The position numbers and the translations under genes were made by a program. From JAUMBM01 sp964645715 (GTDB lineage Bacteria > Bacteroidota > Bacteroidia > Chitinophagales > Saprospiraceae), in NCBI GenBank assembly GCA_964645715.1, contig CAZYAO010000006.1, positions 61,655-125,654 of the forward strand: a stretch of 64,000 nt of DNA, read 5' to 3'. Positions 16,856 through 25,120 of this stretch are shown here, piece by piece. The stretch's first letter is position 1; each line of letters begins with the position of its first letter. The notes beneath the pieces were generated by a model that was not told where the DNA came from, ran no database searches, and saw nothing but the letters and a program-made list of their open reading frames with translations.

Positions 16856-16945
16856 GAATTGCTTATCTGAACAGATCTGACCGCTCGGTAAGTTCGCTCC
16901 TGTCCAGCGTTTATCAATAAGAATTGCTATCTGAACAAATCTGAC
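16852..16945. repeat. Imperfect direct repeat (30/29 bp) downstream of gldH
   Basis: Bases 16852-16881 recur at 16917-16945 with one deletion and one substitution; the repeats are 35 bases apart. The first copy begins inside the gldH stop codon. The region lies between the convergent gldH and HupE genes. No terminator stem is clear within it. Its origin may be a local duplication. Confidence 0.7.
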
Positions 16946-17050
16946 ACCATTTGTCTAACGTTAGGTGTGTACGATGGCTAAAGAATTACTCATCGGAATA
17001 GCCACCCAGAACGGGCAACAATCAGCCAGTTGTCAGCTGATTCAGACAAG

Positions 17051-17740
17051 TTACCAAGGAAGTCTTTCCAGCATCATCACAAGTGCAAGACCAAAAGCAG
17101 CTCCTGAAACGAACAGGTTCCACTCGCGTTGTCTGACCGATAGCAGCCCCATGGCCAGACCTCCAATAAGGAAGATAACAGCCAGGATAACCAGTTGCCC
17201 TAGTTCAACACCTAAGTTGAAGGCAAATAGTTGGAGCAATAATGCATTCTCTTCGCCAGGCAACAGTGCTGATCTGAAAAAATTGCTGAACCCCAGCCCA
17301 TGGATGAGACCGAAAACAGCTGCAAGCAGGTAGTTGATGGTCAGAGATGAGCCAGTCGTGCGTCCTCGCTGCTGACCTTGACCAGTGGTTGAAGTGACAT
17401 TGTAAACAGCCGTTGCCAGAATGGTCAGCGGTATGAGAAATTCAATCAGCGAGGCAGATATGCTGATTCGGTCAAGTGCCGCCAGCGCCAAAGTCAGTGA
17501 ATGCCCCAGCGTGAAAGCAGTAACGAGAATGACAACCTGTTTCCATTGATGGAAGCGATAGACAGCGCACAGCGCCACGATGAATAAAATATGGTCGTAG
17601 GCAGAAAAATCTGCGATATGTTTGAAACCTAAATCCAGATATACCGTAAAAGCAGAAGTGTCCACAGCAGTCTTTAAATTAATCTTACGTAAAGGTAACT
17701 GAATTTGCTTATATTCTGCTGCCTTGTTATTGTAAACCAT
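17051..17740 (-). CDS. HupE/UreJ-family membrane protein
   Basis: A 229-residue protein with about six hydrophobic segments. The motif pair LGFKHIADFSAYDHILFIVAL and VTAFTLGHSLTLALAAL, with conserved histidines and aspartate, marks the HupE/UreJ group, often linked to nickel transport or hydrogenase/urease accessory roles. No hydrogenase, urease or nickel genes lie nearby, so the substrate is open. The first 25 residues (MVYNNKAAEYKQIQLPLRK) look unlike the family; a GTG at 17665 starting VDTSAFTVYLDLG is an alternative start. The last segment ends WNLFVSGAAFGLALVMMLERLPW. Confidence 0.75.
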   Translation of the reverse strand: MVYNNKAAEYKQIQLPLRKINLKTAVDTSAFTVYLDLGFKHIADFSAYDHILFIVALCAVYRFHQWKQVVILVTAFTLGHSLTLALAALDRISISASLIEFLIPLTILATAVYNVTSTTGQGQQRGRTTGSSLTINYLLAAVFGLIHGLGFSNFFRSALLPGEENALLLQLFAFNLGVELGQLVILAVIFLIGGLAMGLLSVRQREWNLFVSGAAFGLALVMMLERLPW

Positions 17741-17795
17741 ATATTAAATTGACAAACTATGTATAGTATTTTTTCTATATCTTATTGGTTTGTCT

Positions 17796-17803
17796 TACTT
17801 TTG
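17796..17803 (+). promoter_or_regulatory. Candidate -7 box TACTTTTG for the lamin-tail protein gene
   Basis: Exact match to TAnnTTTG, with TTTC (one off TTTG) ending 20 bases upstream, at 17772-17775. It predicts a leader of about 90 bases to the ATG at 17896. Confidence 0.5.
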
Positions 17804-17895
17804 TGCAAGAGCTTTGAGACTATCGCATACCAATCCAGTCGTCTATTTCACAGAGGCCCATCGTCATTTTTTCTTCCAAACAAGATGTAATTTTT

Positions 17896-20178
17896 ATGAA
17901 ATCACTTTTATCACTACTTGTGAGTAGTATGCTCGCGCTGGGGGTATATGCTCAAAACTGCAGTGCTCCCTTCTTTTCGGAGTATATCGAGGGGAGTTCA
18001 AATACCAAATGCCTTGAAATCTACAATCCGACAAGTAACCCGCTAAATATTGCCGGGTATCAGGTCAAGATGTACTTCAATGGCGCGGTGAGTTCTACCA
18101 CCAACATCACCATTCCTGCAAACACAACGATTGCGCCTTATGATGTGTACGTCATATGCAATAGCGGGAGTGCTTCCACTTTTCTGGCACAGGCTGACTT
18201 GACCAACAACAATAGTTGGTACAATGGTGATGATGCGGTTGAACTTGTCAACAGTACGGGCACAGTAGTTGACCGCGTGGGTGTTGTAGGTACAGACCCG
18301 GGTGCCAGCTGGATTGTTGGAACAGGTACAACGGCAGATTTTACGCTCGTTCGCAAAGCGAATGTGGCAACTGGCAGCCTCAGCTGGCTAGGCAGTGGCG
18401 ATCAGCAGTGGGACGTATATCCACAGAATACGGCTACTTACCTGGGTGCGCATACCAGCGACTGTTTTGTCCCTGGTCCGTGTACCATCAGCAGCATTAG
18501 CCGCCAGGACAACACGGGCAGCTGCAGCAGCAATGGCACTCCTTATGTTGCGGATGATACTTATACAACTGACATTACGGTAGCATATACGGACAAGCCC
18601 AGCGCTGGCAACCTGACCCTCTCCATCGGAGGTTCTGTAGTTGCTTCTGTAGCGGCTTCAACTGTACCGACTTCATCCTATACTTTTCAGGATCTAGTAT
18701 TGCCTGCCAACGGAGCTTCACTGACAGTCACTGTGGCCTTCGACAATGATGCCGCCTGTGTAGCTACCGTGAATCTCGGCAGCAACCAGAGTCCCTGCTC
18801 ACAACTGGCTGCCTGTTCTTATTTGTTCTTCTCAGAATATATTGAAGGAACCAGTAATAATAAGTGCATCGAAATATACAATCCGACTGGCACGACAATT
18901 AACCTTGCGCAGTATGGTGTATTTATGTCTTTCAACGGGGGAACTTTTGTTAATACCATCCCGTTGAATGGAAGCATTGAGCCAGGAGGAACGTATGTTA
19001 TCTGTAATTCATCTGCTTGGGCTGATTTTACAAGCAAAGCTGATCAGGTATCCCCTGACTTGACATTTAACGGCAATGATGTTGTTATTCTGCAGGATGG
19101 CAATGGCGTTATTGATGCTATCGGTCAGCTGGGCAATGCAACCAACTTTGGCGTAGATGTGACGCTGCGCCGTAAGTTTGGCGTCGTGGCAGGTGACAAC
19201 AATCCAAGTGATGCATTCAGCGCCGCTGCAGAATGGGACAGCTATCCTGTAAATACTTTCTGGGGTCTGGGCTACCACAGCAGTAGCTGCAATCAAGGTC
19301 TTTCCGACGGTCTTGCGCCCTTTGTTGTGGGCAACTGTAATGCCGGCAGTGTGACAGAGCTACCTAATGGAGACCTCTTTGTTACTAACTCATGTGCACC
19401 GCCGGCCATTGGCGACGGGGTGACCATGGCTTTCCCCAACCAAACGATCTGCAACCTGGATCTGAGCGCTCAGGTGAGTATTGTGAGTGGTTTTGGCAAT
19501 GCTGGTCTTATGTACCGGGCCAATATGGGCAATGGTTCTCCCTACGTGTATATTTTCACTGTGGGCAATGACCGGGTATATTTTGCAACCCGCCGAACAC
19601 AGAACGGTATTCCGCAAGTCAATTTCCTGCCAGCCTTTAATGTCAATTATCTGCGACTGGTACGGGTAGGCAATGTTTATCGCGGCATGTCTTCGACCAA
19701 CGGGCAGACGTGGAATATGCTTTTTCAGATAAATCTGAACATTGGCAACTGTGGATTTGCAGGTCCGGCTGTTCAGGGTACCAATGTAAATTCAACCACC
19801 CAGGCAATCTTCGGCAACCTTTCGTATGGCTTGCAGGGTGTTCAGGTACAGTCATCTACAGTGCAGGCGGCTGATCAGGTTTCGGCCCGACTGGATGTGC
19901 AGGCAGCTGTTGAAGGGCAGCTGACGACGACAGCACAGCAGCTGGAGGTTAGCCCCAATCCGGCAGCGGATTGGATTCGCATCAATCTGCCAGCCACATT
20001 GACAGGAGAAGGAGAGCTGCAGCTGCGCGATCTTGCCGGCCGCGTAGTACTTCGCAAAAATATCGATCTGAGCCAGTCTCAGGAGTTGTTACTGCCTTCT
20101 GGCATGGCATCTGGGGTCTACATACTGAGCGTTAATACTGGTGGGGAGATTATCAGTGCCAAGGTGATTAAGCAATAA
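17896..20178 (+). CDS. Lamin-tail-domain secreted protein with T9SS sorting domain
   Basis: A 760-residue exported protein. The signal peptide (MKSLLSLLVSSMLALGVYAQ) is followed by a lamin-tail domain at about residues 22-190 (FFSEYIEGSSNTKCLEIYNPTS, then GDDAVELVNSTGTVVD), a short Ig-like unit near 195-305, a second lamin-tail domain near 310-465 (FFSEYIEGTSNNKCIEIYNP), and a concanavalin-like beta-sandwich near 480-650 (GLMYRANMGNGSPYVYIFTV). The last 80 residues are a type A sorting domain (LEVSPNPAADWIRINLP, GVYILSV, KVIKQ). Lamin-tail modules in bacteria occur on secreted nucleases and adhesins. No nuclease active site is visible here, so a structural or adhesive role is more likely. Confidence 0.88.
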   Translation: MKSLLSLLVSSMLALGVYAQNCSAPFFSEYIEGSSNTKCLEIYNPTSNPLNIAGYQVKMYFNGAVSSTTNITIPANTTIAPYDVYVICNSGSASTFLAQADLTNNNSWYNGDDAVELVNSTGTVVDRVGVVGTDPGASWIVGTGTTADFTLVRKANVATGSLSWLGSGDQQWDVYPQNTATYLGAHTSDCFVPGPCTISSISRQDNTGSCSSNGTPYVADDTYTTDITVAYTDKPSAGNLTLSIGGSVVASVAASTVPTSSYTFQDLVLPANGASLTVTVAFDNDAACVATVNLGSNQSPCSQLAACSYLFFSEYIEGTSNNKCIEIYNPTGTTINLAQYGVFMSFNGGTFVNTIPLNGSIEPGGTYVICNSSAWADFTSKADQVSPDLTFNGNDVVILQDGNGVIDAIGQLGNATNFGVDVTLRRKFGVVAGDNNPSDAFSAAAEWDSYPVNTFWGLGYHSSSCNQGLSDGLAPFVVGNCNAGSVTELPNGDLFVTNSCAPPAIGDGVTMAFPNQTICNLDLSAQVSIVSGFGNAGLMYRANMGNGSPYVYIFTVGNDRVYFATRRTQNGIPQVNFLPAFNVNYLRLVRVGNVYRGMSSTNGQTWNMLFQINLNIGNCGFAGPAVQGTNVNSTTQAIFGNLSYGLQGVQVQSSTVQAADQVSARLDVQAAVEGQLTTTAQQLEVSPNPAADWIRINLPATLTGEGELQLRDLAGRVVLRKNIDLSQSQELLLPSGMASGVYILSVNTGGEIISAKVIKQ

Positions 20179-20197
20179 TTATTGCTTAGTAATTTTT

Positions 20198-20244
20198 GCA
20201 AAAAAAGCCCCTGCAGCCGGCCGGCTGCAGGGGCTTTTTTTTGC
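20198..20244 (+). terminator. Bidirectional intrinsic terminator after the lamin-tail gene
   Basis: A near-perfect palindrome: A-run, GC-rich stem and T-run (arms 20198-20220 and 20221-20244), 19 bases past the stop. An 18-bp perfect palindrome also overlaps the stop codon itself (20170-20187). Confidence 0.9.
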
Positions 20245-20292
20245 AAAAAAAACCAGTGCATAAAAAAAGGTCTTGTGCATCCGCACAAGACC

Positions 20293-20392
20293 NNNNNNNN
20301 NNNNNNNNNNNNNNNNNNNNNNNNNNNNNNNNNNNNNNNNNNNNNNNNNNNNNNNNNNNNNNNNNNNNNNNNNNNNNNNNNNNNNNNNNNNN
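20293..20392. other. Assembly gap (100 N) flanked by an identical 55-bp sequence
   Basis: Bases 20238-20292 and 20393-20447 are identical over 55 bp, ending exactly at the N-run on each side. This is what an unmerged contig overlap looks like (a de Bruijn k-mer length of 55 is the simple explanation). The true sequence very likely has a single copy and no gap, so the terminator hairpin shown on both sides is one element. Confidence 0.9.
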
Positions 20393-20416
20393 TTTTTGCA
20401 AAAAAAACCAGTGCAT

Positions 20417-20447
20417 AAAAAAAGGTCTTGTGCATCCGCACAAGACC
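20417..20447 (-). terminator. Intrinsic terminator of tRNA-Asn
   Basis: On the minus strand a perfect 10-bp stem (20424-20433 with 20438-20447, 4-base loop) is followed by seven T, beginning 7 bases after the 3' end of the tRNA. A second copy left of the N gap is an assembly duplicate. Confidence 0.85.
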
Positions 20448-20454
20448 TTTGAGG

Positions 20455-20528
20455 CGCCTCAGGAAGGGCTCGAACCTTCGACCTACGGATTAACAGTCCG
20501 CCGCTCTAACCGACTGAGCTACTGAGGC
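20455..20528 (-). tRNA. tRNA-Asn (anticodon GTT)
   Basis: A 74-base cloverleaf on the minus strand: acceptor arms GCCTCAG/CTGAGGC, D-arm GCTC/GAGC, anticodon stem GCGGA/TCCGT (with one G-T pair) around loop CTGTTAA, T-arm GAAGG/CCTTC with TTCGAGC, and G as discriminator base. The anticodon GTT lies at 20492-20494 (complement). CCA is not encoded. Confidence 0.95.
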
Positions 20529-20600
20529 AATTAAATAGTTACTTTTGCAACTAATGACTCTTTGTAAGAATTTGTTAACCCCTTTCTTAAAAGAGCGCTG

Positions 20601-20631
20601 CAAAGTTATGATACCTGTTTAGAATTTGCAA
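20601..20631 (-). promoter_or_regulatory. Promoter of tRNA-Asn (TTG-N20-TAACTTTG)
   Basis: On the minus strand TTG (20629-20631), 20 bases of spacer, then an exact -7 box TAACTTTG (20601-20608). Transcription would start about 65 bases before the mature tRNA. Strong match to the Bacteroidota primary sigma consensus. Confidence 0.75.
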
Positions 20632-20665
20632 TATTTGCAGACTAATTTTTTAAAAAATATTTTTC

Positions 20666-21586
20666 ATGAGCTTATTGGTCGTTGGAACGGTGGCTTTCGA
20701 TAATGTTGAAACGCCTTGGGGCAGAGCGGATCGCATCGTTGGTGGTGCGGCTACCTACATAGGGCTGGCTGCCTCCTATTTTACCCAGCATGTCCAGTTG
20801 GTATCAGTCATTGGAGATGATTTTCCTGCAGAGACGCTGGCAGAAATGCGTAGCCGGGGGATTAATCTCGACGGGCTACAGCAGAAAGCAGGGGAGAAGT
20901 CTTTCTTTTGGGCTGGTAGGTACCACACCAATATGAACGATCGTGATACGCTGGATACACAACTCAATGTGCTGGCTGATTTTGACCCTGTGTTGCCAGA
21001 TACCTACAAGCAGCCGGAGTTTGTGATGTTGGGGAACCTGACGCCAGCGGTACAGATGCGGGTGCTGGATCAGTTGCCTCGGCGGCCAAAACTGGTGGCG
21101 CTGGATACGATGAATTTTTGGATGAATACAGCCATGGAAGAACTCCGGGAAGTATTGGCGCGCATTGATGTACTTACCATCAATGATGAGGAAGCACGTC
21201 AGCTGTCTGGCGAGCGGTCGTTGGTGCTCGCTGCCGCAAAAATCCAGGCTATGGGCCCACGGGTATTGGTCATTAAAAAAGGCGAACACGGCGCACTTCT
21301 TTTCTCAGAAGATCGGGTGTTTTTTGCACCAGCTTTACCCTTGGCAGAAGTTTTTGATCCAACGGGGGCAGGGGATACATTTGCGGGTGGGTTCATGGGT
21401 TATCTGGCCTCAACACAAGATATCTCTTTTGAAAATCTAAAGCGGGCGATTATTTATGGATCTGCAATGGCCAGCTTCTGTGTTGAAAAATTTGGTATTG
21501 AAAAATTATTGGAACTAGATGACGAAATGATTACAGATAGAGTTCTCCGTTTCGTAGATCTTGTTAACTTTGATGCAAGGCTGTAA
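20666..21586 (+). CDS. PfkB-family carbohydrate/nucleoside kinase
   Basis: A 306-residue ribokinase-fold enzyme that phosphorylates a sugar or nucleoside with ATP. Visible are the N-terminal GGAATYIGLAASYF motif (PfkB signature 1 region), the VSVIGDDFPAETL segment, a strand and loop with LTINDEEARQLSG, and the C-terminal DPTGAGDTFAGGFMGYL with the anion hole and catalytic aspartate. Substrate specificity cannot be read from the sequence; close relatives in Bacteroidota are usually left as PfkB family. It is transcribed away from tRNA-Asn, with no partner genes in the same direction for 200 bases. Confidence 0.88.
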   Translation: MSLLVVGTVAFDNVETPWGRADRIVGGAATYIGLAASYFTQHVQLVSVIGDDFPAETLAEMRSRGINLDGLQQKAGEKSFFWAGRYHTNMNDRDTLDTQLNVLADFDPVLPDTYKQPEFVMLGNLTPAVQMRVLDQLPRRPKLVALDTMNFWMNTAMEELREVLARIDVLTINDEEARQLSGERSLVLAAAKIQAMGPRVLVIKKGEHGALLFSEDRVFFAPALPLAEVFDPTGAGDTFAGGFMGYLASTQDISFENLKRAIIYGSAMASFCVEKFGIEKLLELDDEMITDRVLRFVDLVNFDARL

Positions 21587-21799
21587 GATTGTTCGTTCCG
21601 GCTGCCTTAGGGGTATAGTCAACCGAACTCGGCTTTACAGCTTGCAGTTGCGGACCACATAAAGATCTTCTTAGGTGTTTATCTGTTCGCAGGGAGTTGT
21701 GCTGACTGTATATACCTGATAGTGATAATGGTTGCCCTTCGCTTTGGCTGTTAATGCTCTGGCGTATGGGATACGTTAGTCAGTGCCACTTTTAAGACA

Positions 21800-22381
21800 A
21801 TGCAAACTCTAAACGACCAGGAGTTAATCCGCCTGTTCCGTCAAACGGGTGATGATCGCTACTTCAAAGAATTGTATGCCCGCTACCGGCACTTGGTGTT
21901 TTTTCACAGCCTGGGGCTACTGAAAGAGTCCGAGGCCGCCAAAGATGTGTCGAGCGAGGTGTGGGTTCAGTTTTATTCGGAAATTGAACGTCAGGAGGTT
22001 TATGCAGTACCTGCGCTATTAGCAGTAATCGCGCGGCGGAAGGCTTATTCCTATATCAGGCAATCTGCTACTCGGCGTCGATTGCTAAAGTTCGTAGCCG
22101 ATGAACTGGCGAGTGATGCCCATCAACAACTGGCGCACGAATCGCCCAATAATTATGCCGTCAGAGCAGAAGAAGCGGCCGGCGCTGCATCATTGATAAC
22201 AGCTATTGGTTCGCTGCCGATAACCCAGCGCACCTGTATCAGGTTATTTTTTTATGAAGGAAAATCCTACAGGGAGATTGCAGCTTCCACCGGCTATACA
22301 CTCATGCAGGTAAAGAGTTATCTGCAAAATGGCCGACGCCGCCTCCAAAGCATCCTCCGCAAAAAGAGGATTGGGGGATAA
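21800..22381 (+). CDS. ECF-type RNA polymerase sigma factor
   Basis: A 193-residue sigma-70 family protein. Region 2 covers about residues 15-85 (YFKELYARYRHLVFFHSLGLL, then EAAKDVSSEVWVQFY, and LAVIARRKAYSYIRQSATRRR). Region 4 covers about residues 132-185 (LPITQRTCIRLFFYEGKSYREIAASTGYTLMQVKSYLQNGRRRL), a helix-turn-helix for the -35 type element. Regions 1 and 3 are lacking, as in ECF sigma factors. A small zinc-finger protein gene starts 48 bases after its stop and is the likely anti-sigma or accessory partner. Confidence 0.9.
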   Translation: MQTLNDQELIRLFRQTGDDRYFKELYARYRHLVFFHSLGLLKESEAAKDVSSEVWVQFYSEIERQEVYAVPALLAVIARRKAYSYIRQSATRRRLLKFVADELASDAHQQLAHESPNNYAVRAEEAAGAASLITAIGSLPITQRTCIRLFFYEGKSYREIAASTGYTLMQVKSYLQNGRRRLQSILRKKRIGG

Positions 22382-22429
22382 AGATTGTATACGGCCTGCA
22401 TAGTTATTGCGTCTTCTCATTTAGTTACT

Positions 22430-22723
22430 ATGACCGTCGAAAACGTTGGTTGCGAACAACAGCTATGCCTTACTTGGGATAGCTTGTGTGCTTATGCTTT
22501 TAACCAGCTTGGTGAAGAGCAGCGACAGCAGGTATTGGGTAACCACTTGTCGTCCTGTATATTGTGTCAGACGGCTGCAGAAGCTATTCTACGGTTACTG
22601 AAGGAACAGCCATTTTCCAAGGAAGAGCTAGCGGAGTGGTTTGAGGGGCAGCTATTGTTAACAGACTGGCTGTGGGAATGTGGTGAGATGAAAGATTTAT
22701 CAGAAGAAGGTAAATATTTATAG
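22430..22723 (+). CDS. Small soluble zinc-finger (anti-sigma-like) protein
   Basis: Start set at the ATG at 22430; the frame is open back to a TTG at 22385. The 97-residue product follows the sigma factor at once. It has a helix, then HLSSCILC (H-x3-C-x2-C) near residues 39-46, the zinc signature of anti-sigma ZAS/zf-HC2 domains, preceded by LCAYAFNQLGEEQRQQVLGN. There is no transmembrane segment, whereas most Bacteroidota ECF anti-sigma factors span the membrane. Three more cysteines lie outside the knuckle. A soluble anti-sigma factor or redox-sensing partner is inferred from order and motif. Confidence 0.6.
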   Translation: MTVENVGCEQQLCLTWDSLCAYAFNQLGEEQRQQVLGNHLSSCILCQTAAEAILRLLKEQPFSKEELAEWFEGQLLLTDWLWECGEMKDLSEEGKYL

Positions 22724-22815
22724 GTCAATGCCGCAGCATTCTGAGCAGAGGTCAACGATATCTCAATCATGAGAAGGCTGCTATTTATAGAGTTGTAGCC
22801 AATAGGACAATTACT

Positions 22816-24306
22816 TTATTGGTTGTCAAGCCATTCGCAACGGGCCTGTATGGCTTTGAGCGATTCTCGTCGGCTTACAACTATTGCCGGAGCGGCTCGT
22901 TCGCCGCAGTTTTCGATTGCACAGCGCTCACAGGTCTTGTTGACTTCGCGAAACTGTAGGCTGGGGTCGTTGAGAAAGCCAATTTTTGTAGGTAGTTCTT
23001 TATTGACGAGCAAACCCAGGGTAACGCTGACGTTGAGGTTTTCGCCGGAAGCAGAAGGCCTGGCAAGTGTTATGCACAAGTATTCATCTTCGGTACCTGC
23101 ATACTTAGATCGCTGAATACCCACGATGGCAGTAGCAAACTTGCCGGACTGTTGTAAAGTAAGCAAATCTGCCAACAAAGAGATACTAATCCACCGCCTG
23201 CAGTAATGTTCCAGTAACCCATTTCCATGTGGGTGATGCCTGCGGCTCAAGTGGAGCTCACGATCAATTTCATATCGATTGGCCTGAATATCGTGTGCTA
23301 CTCGCAGGAAAAAAAGCTTGTGGATATTAAAATAATGGGGAAGTACATTGGTCAGCCTATGAAAGAACATTTCGGGGGAGGCCTCGTATTTTTGCATGAT
23401 GGCAAGGAAGGCTTCTGCCTGCCATCGGCTGCGGGTCAAAAATTGCCTGACGTCCTCCACAAACGGGTGCAGGGGGAGATGGAGAGCAACGCTGAAATAA
23501 ATGGCCCGGGAGTGGTTGAGGACTTCCTCAAAAGACCGGCCGCTGATGAGGCCGGCAGTATAGGCTCGCTCTTTGAGTTGTAAATACTGAAAGCCTAATT
23601 CTTTGCCAAATTGCAGTCCGCGTTGCATATTACTGAGCCGACCGCTGAGCAGCAATTTTTTTTTGTGCGGTAAAAATACAGAACGCATGCCGGACAATTC
23701 GGGATAACGGTCGAGGGTGTCCCGATCAACCTGGTAGCTATACTGCTGTTCAAGTATGTACTGTAATCGCTCAGGGGGCAAAGGGCGCTGATGGTCAATG
23801 TGGTAAGTAGTGCAGAACTGTTGGGCGGCTAATTCAATGTCTTCAAAGTAGTTATTGTTAAGTTCCAGGTAAGAGCGTAGCGCACCAAAGTAAAAATTTT
23901 CCTCCCGCAGTGCATAACTTCGGGCCAGCTCTATCAGGGTAGTGATGAAGGCGCCTACACGGGTGGGTGCATCTGCTATGAGCTCAGCAACTTTGCTGAT
24001 ATCGATACCAAACATATCGAGCGGGAGCTCGTGCAAAAAATTGGACTTCAGCAGCTCTTCTACCGGAGCGAGGCTATTGTCCAGTTCGTTGCGTAACAGC
24101 TGGGTTGTCGAAACATCCAATGCAGCAGCTAGTTTATCAAGCTTTTCTTCTTTAGGAAATTTTTTACCCTTCTCTATTTCATTTAGGTAAGAGATGGACA
24201 TACCTGTCTCCGCTGCCAGCTCGGCGAAGGAAAGATTTTTCTTTTGGCGAAGCTGCTTTAGCTTGAGCCCAAAGAGAATTCGCTCGTTTTGTGATTTTGT
24301 GCTCAT
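22816..24306 (-). CDS. XRE-type regulator with ImmA/IrrE-like and DUF2083-like domains
   Basis: A 496-residue transcription factor. The N-terminal HTH covers residues 9-68 (LKQLRQKKNLSFAELAAETGMSISYLNEIEKGK). The middle resembles the IrrE/ImmA-like region of the ScfR/RamB group (short-chain acyl regulators), but no HExxH zinc-protease motif is visible, so no peptidase activity is expected. The C-terminus carries the cysteine cluster CERCAIENCGERAAPA, typical of the DUF2083 tail. RamB-like relatives regulate glyoxylate-cycle and acyl-CoA genes; none is adjacent here. It converges with the sigma/zinc-finger pair and is divergent from nothing: the CAT-like gene upstream is on the same strand. 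Its promoter predicts a nearly leaderless mRNA. Confidence 0.8.
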   Translation of the reverse strand: MSTKSQNERILFGLKLKQLRQKKNLSFAELAAETGMSISYLNEIEKGKKFPKEEKLDKLAAALDVSTTQLLRNELDNSLAPVEELLKSNFLHELPLDMFGIDISKVAELIADAPTRVGAFITTLIELARSYALREENFYFGALRSYLELNNNYFEDIELAAQQFCTTYHIDHQRPLPPERLQYILEQQYSYQVDRDTLDRYPELSGMRSVFLPHKKKLLLSGRLSNMQRGLQFGKELGFQYLQLKERAYTAGLISGRSFEEVLNHSRAIYFSVALHLPLHPFVEDVRQFLTRSRWQAEAFLAIMQKYEASPEMFFHRLTNVLPHYFNIHKLFFLRVAHDIQANRYEIDRELHLSRRHHPHGNGLLEHYCRRWISISLLADLLTLQQSGKFATAIVGIQRSKYAGTEDEYLCITLARPSASGENLNVSVTLGLLVNKELPTKIGFLNDPSLQFREVNKTCERCAIENCGERAAPAIVVSRRESLKAIQARCEWLDNQ

Positions 24307-24313
24307 GTGTTGA

Positions 24314-24345
24314 CAAAAATAAGCCTTTCAGGCGAATTTTCGCAA
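24314..24345 (-). promoter_or_regulatory. Promoter of the XRE regulator (TTG-N21-TATTTTTG)
   Basis: On the minus strand TTG (24343-24345), 21 bases of spacer, exact -7 box TATTTTTG (24314-24321), and only seven bases to the ATG at 24306. Confidence 0.65.
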
Positions 24346-24366
24346 TAATTAGGCACGAATACCAGA

Positions 24367-25005
24367 TTACAGCCACAAAGAGGGCTCGGAGAGGTATTGC
24401 TGCAATTTTTCAAAAAAAATGCCCATGTGCCGCCCGTCGACCAAGGCGTGGTGCGCCTGTACCGACACAGGCATGAGCAACTGTGCCTGCTGCGGGAAAT
24501 ACTTCCCCCAGCTAATCCGGGGTATGGAATCTACAGGTGAATAGTGCATGGCATGCGTCAGCCCCGTGAAGCTGATCCAGGGGATGGCAGACAGGAAGAG
24601 GTAGTCGTCGCGCCCTTCTTCGTCTTCGAAACTGGGAGAATGGCGCATTTTTTCCATGATTTTGTGTGCGCTGCTAATAAAATCAGCGGCCTCTGCCTGA
24701 TAGTTTACCGTACAGAAACTAAAAACATCTGCGACATCAGTGGGAACCGTGAAAGAAGGAGAAACTGTATCGTGTTCTATAATTTGTGCGTTCCTGATAC
24801 GCTGCCGGAAAACATCGATGTCATTGGCAGTACGTGCAAGTAAATAAACGAGGCTGGTGGTGAAGGGGATTGCCGCAGCCTTCACGGCTGTTGAAAAAGA
24901 GGTTACGTCTACATTGGCGCAGATGCTGAAATGCGGCTGGTCCATGGAACTGAAAAATGCAAAATGCTTTTTTCTGTGGGGATTATTCAGCGTAATATAG
25001 CGCAT
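24367..25005 (-). CDS. Chloramphenicol acetyltransferase-like (CAT fold) protein
   Basis: Start set at the ATG at 25005 (MRYITLNNPHRKKHFAFF), which aligns with the usual CAT beginning; the frame is open upstream to 25209 but that part crosses the rplY terminator and stop region. The 212-residue product has the CAT trimer-fold features, including FAFFSSMDQPHFSICANVDVTSF and the active-site HHALVDGRHMG near residues 183-193 with the catalytic histidine. CAT transfers acetyl from acetyl-CoA to chloramphenicol, but many chromosomal homologues have other or unknown acceptors. It follows rplY on the same strand, past a terminator. Resistance is not implied by the sequence alone. Confidence 0.82.
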   Translation of the reverse strand: MRYITLNNPHRKKHFAFFSSMDQPHFSICANVDVTSFSTAVKAAAIPFTTSLVYLLARTANDIDVFRQRIRNAQIIEHDTVSPSFTVPTDVADVFSFCTVNYQAEAADFISSAHKIMEKMRHSPSFEDEEGRDDYLFLSAIPWISFTGLTHAMHYSPVDSIPRISWGKYFPQQAQLLMPVSVQAHHALVDGRHMGIFFEKLQQYLSEPSLWL

Positions 25006-25051
25006 GCGAAAAATATTGAAAAGAAGAATAACCAGCGTCAGAGCCCGATGT

Positions 25052-25096
25052 AAAAAAAAGAGGCCACTGCTACAGCTTGCTGCTGTGACAGTGGCC
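25052..25096 (-). terminator. Intrinsic terminator of rplY
   Basis: On the minus strand a long stem (outer arms 25089-25096 with 25062-25069, inner pairs continuing across small mismatches) is followed by a T-run of about eight. It begins 25 bases after the rplY stop and separates it from the CAT-like gene. Confidence 0.8.
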
Positions 25097-25120
25097 ATAG
25101 GCGGAGACCGCAGGATAATA

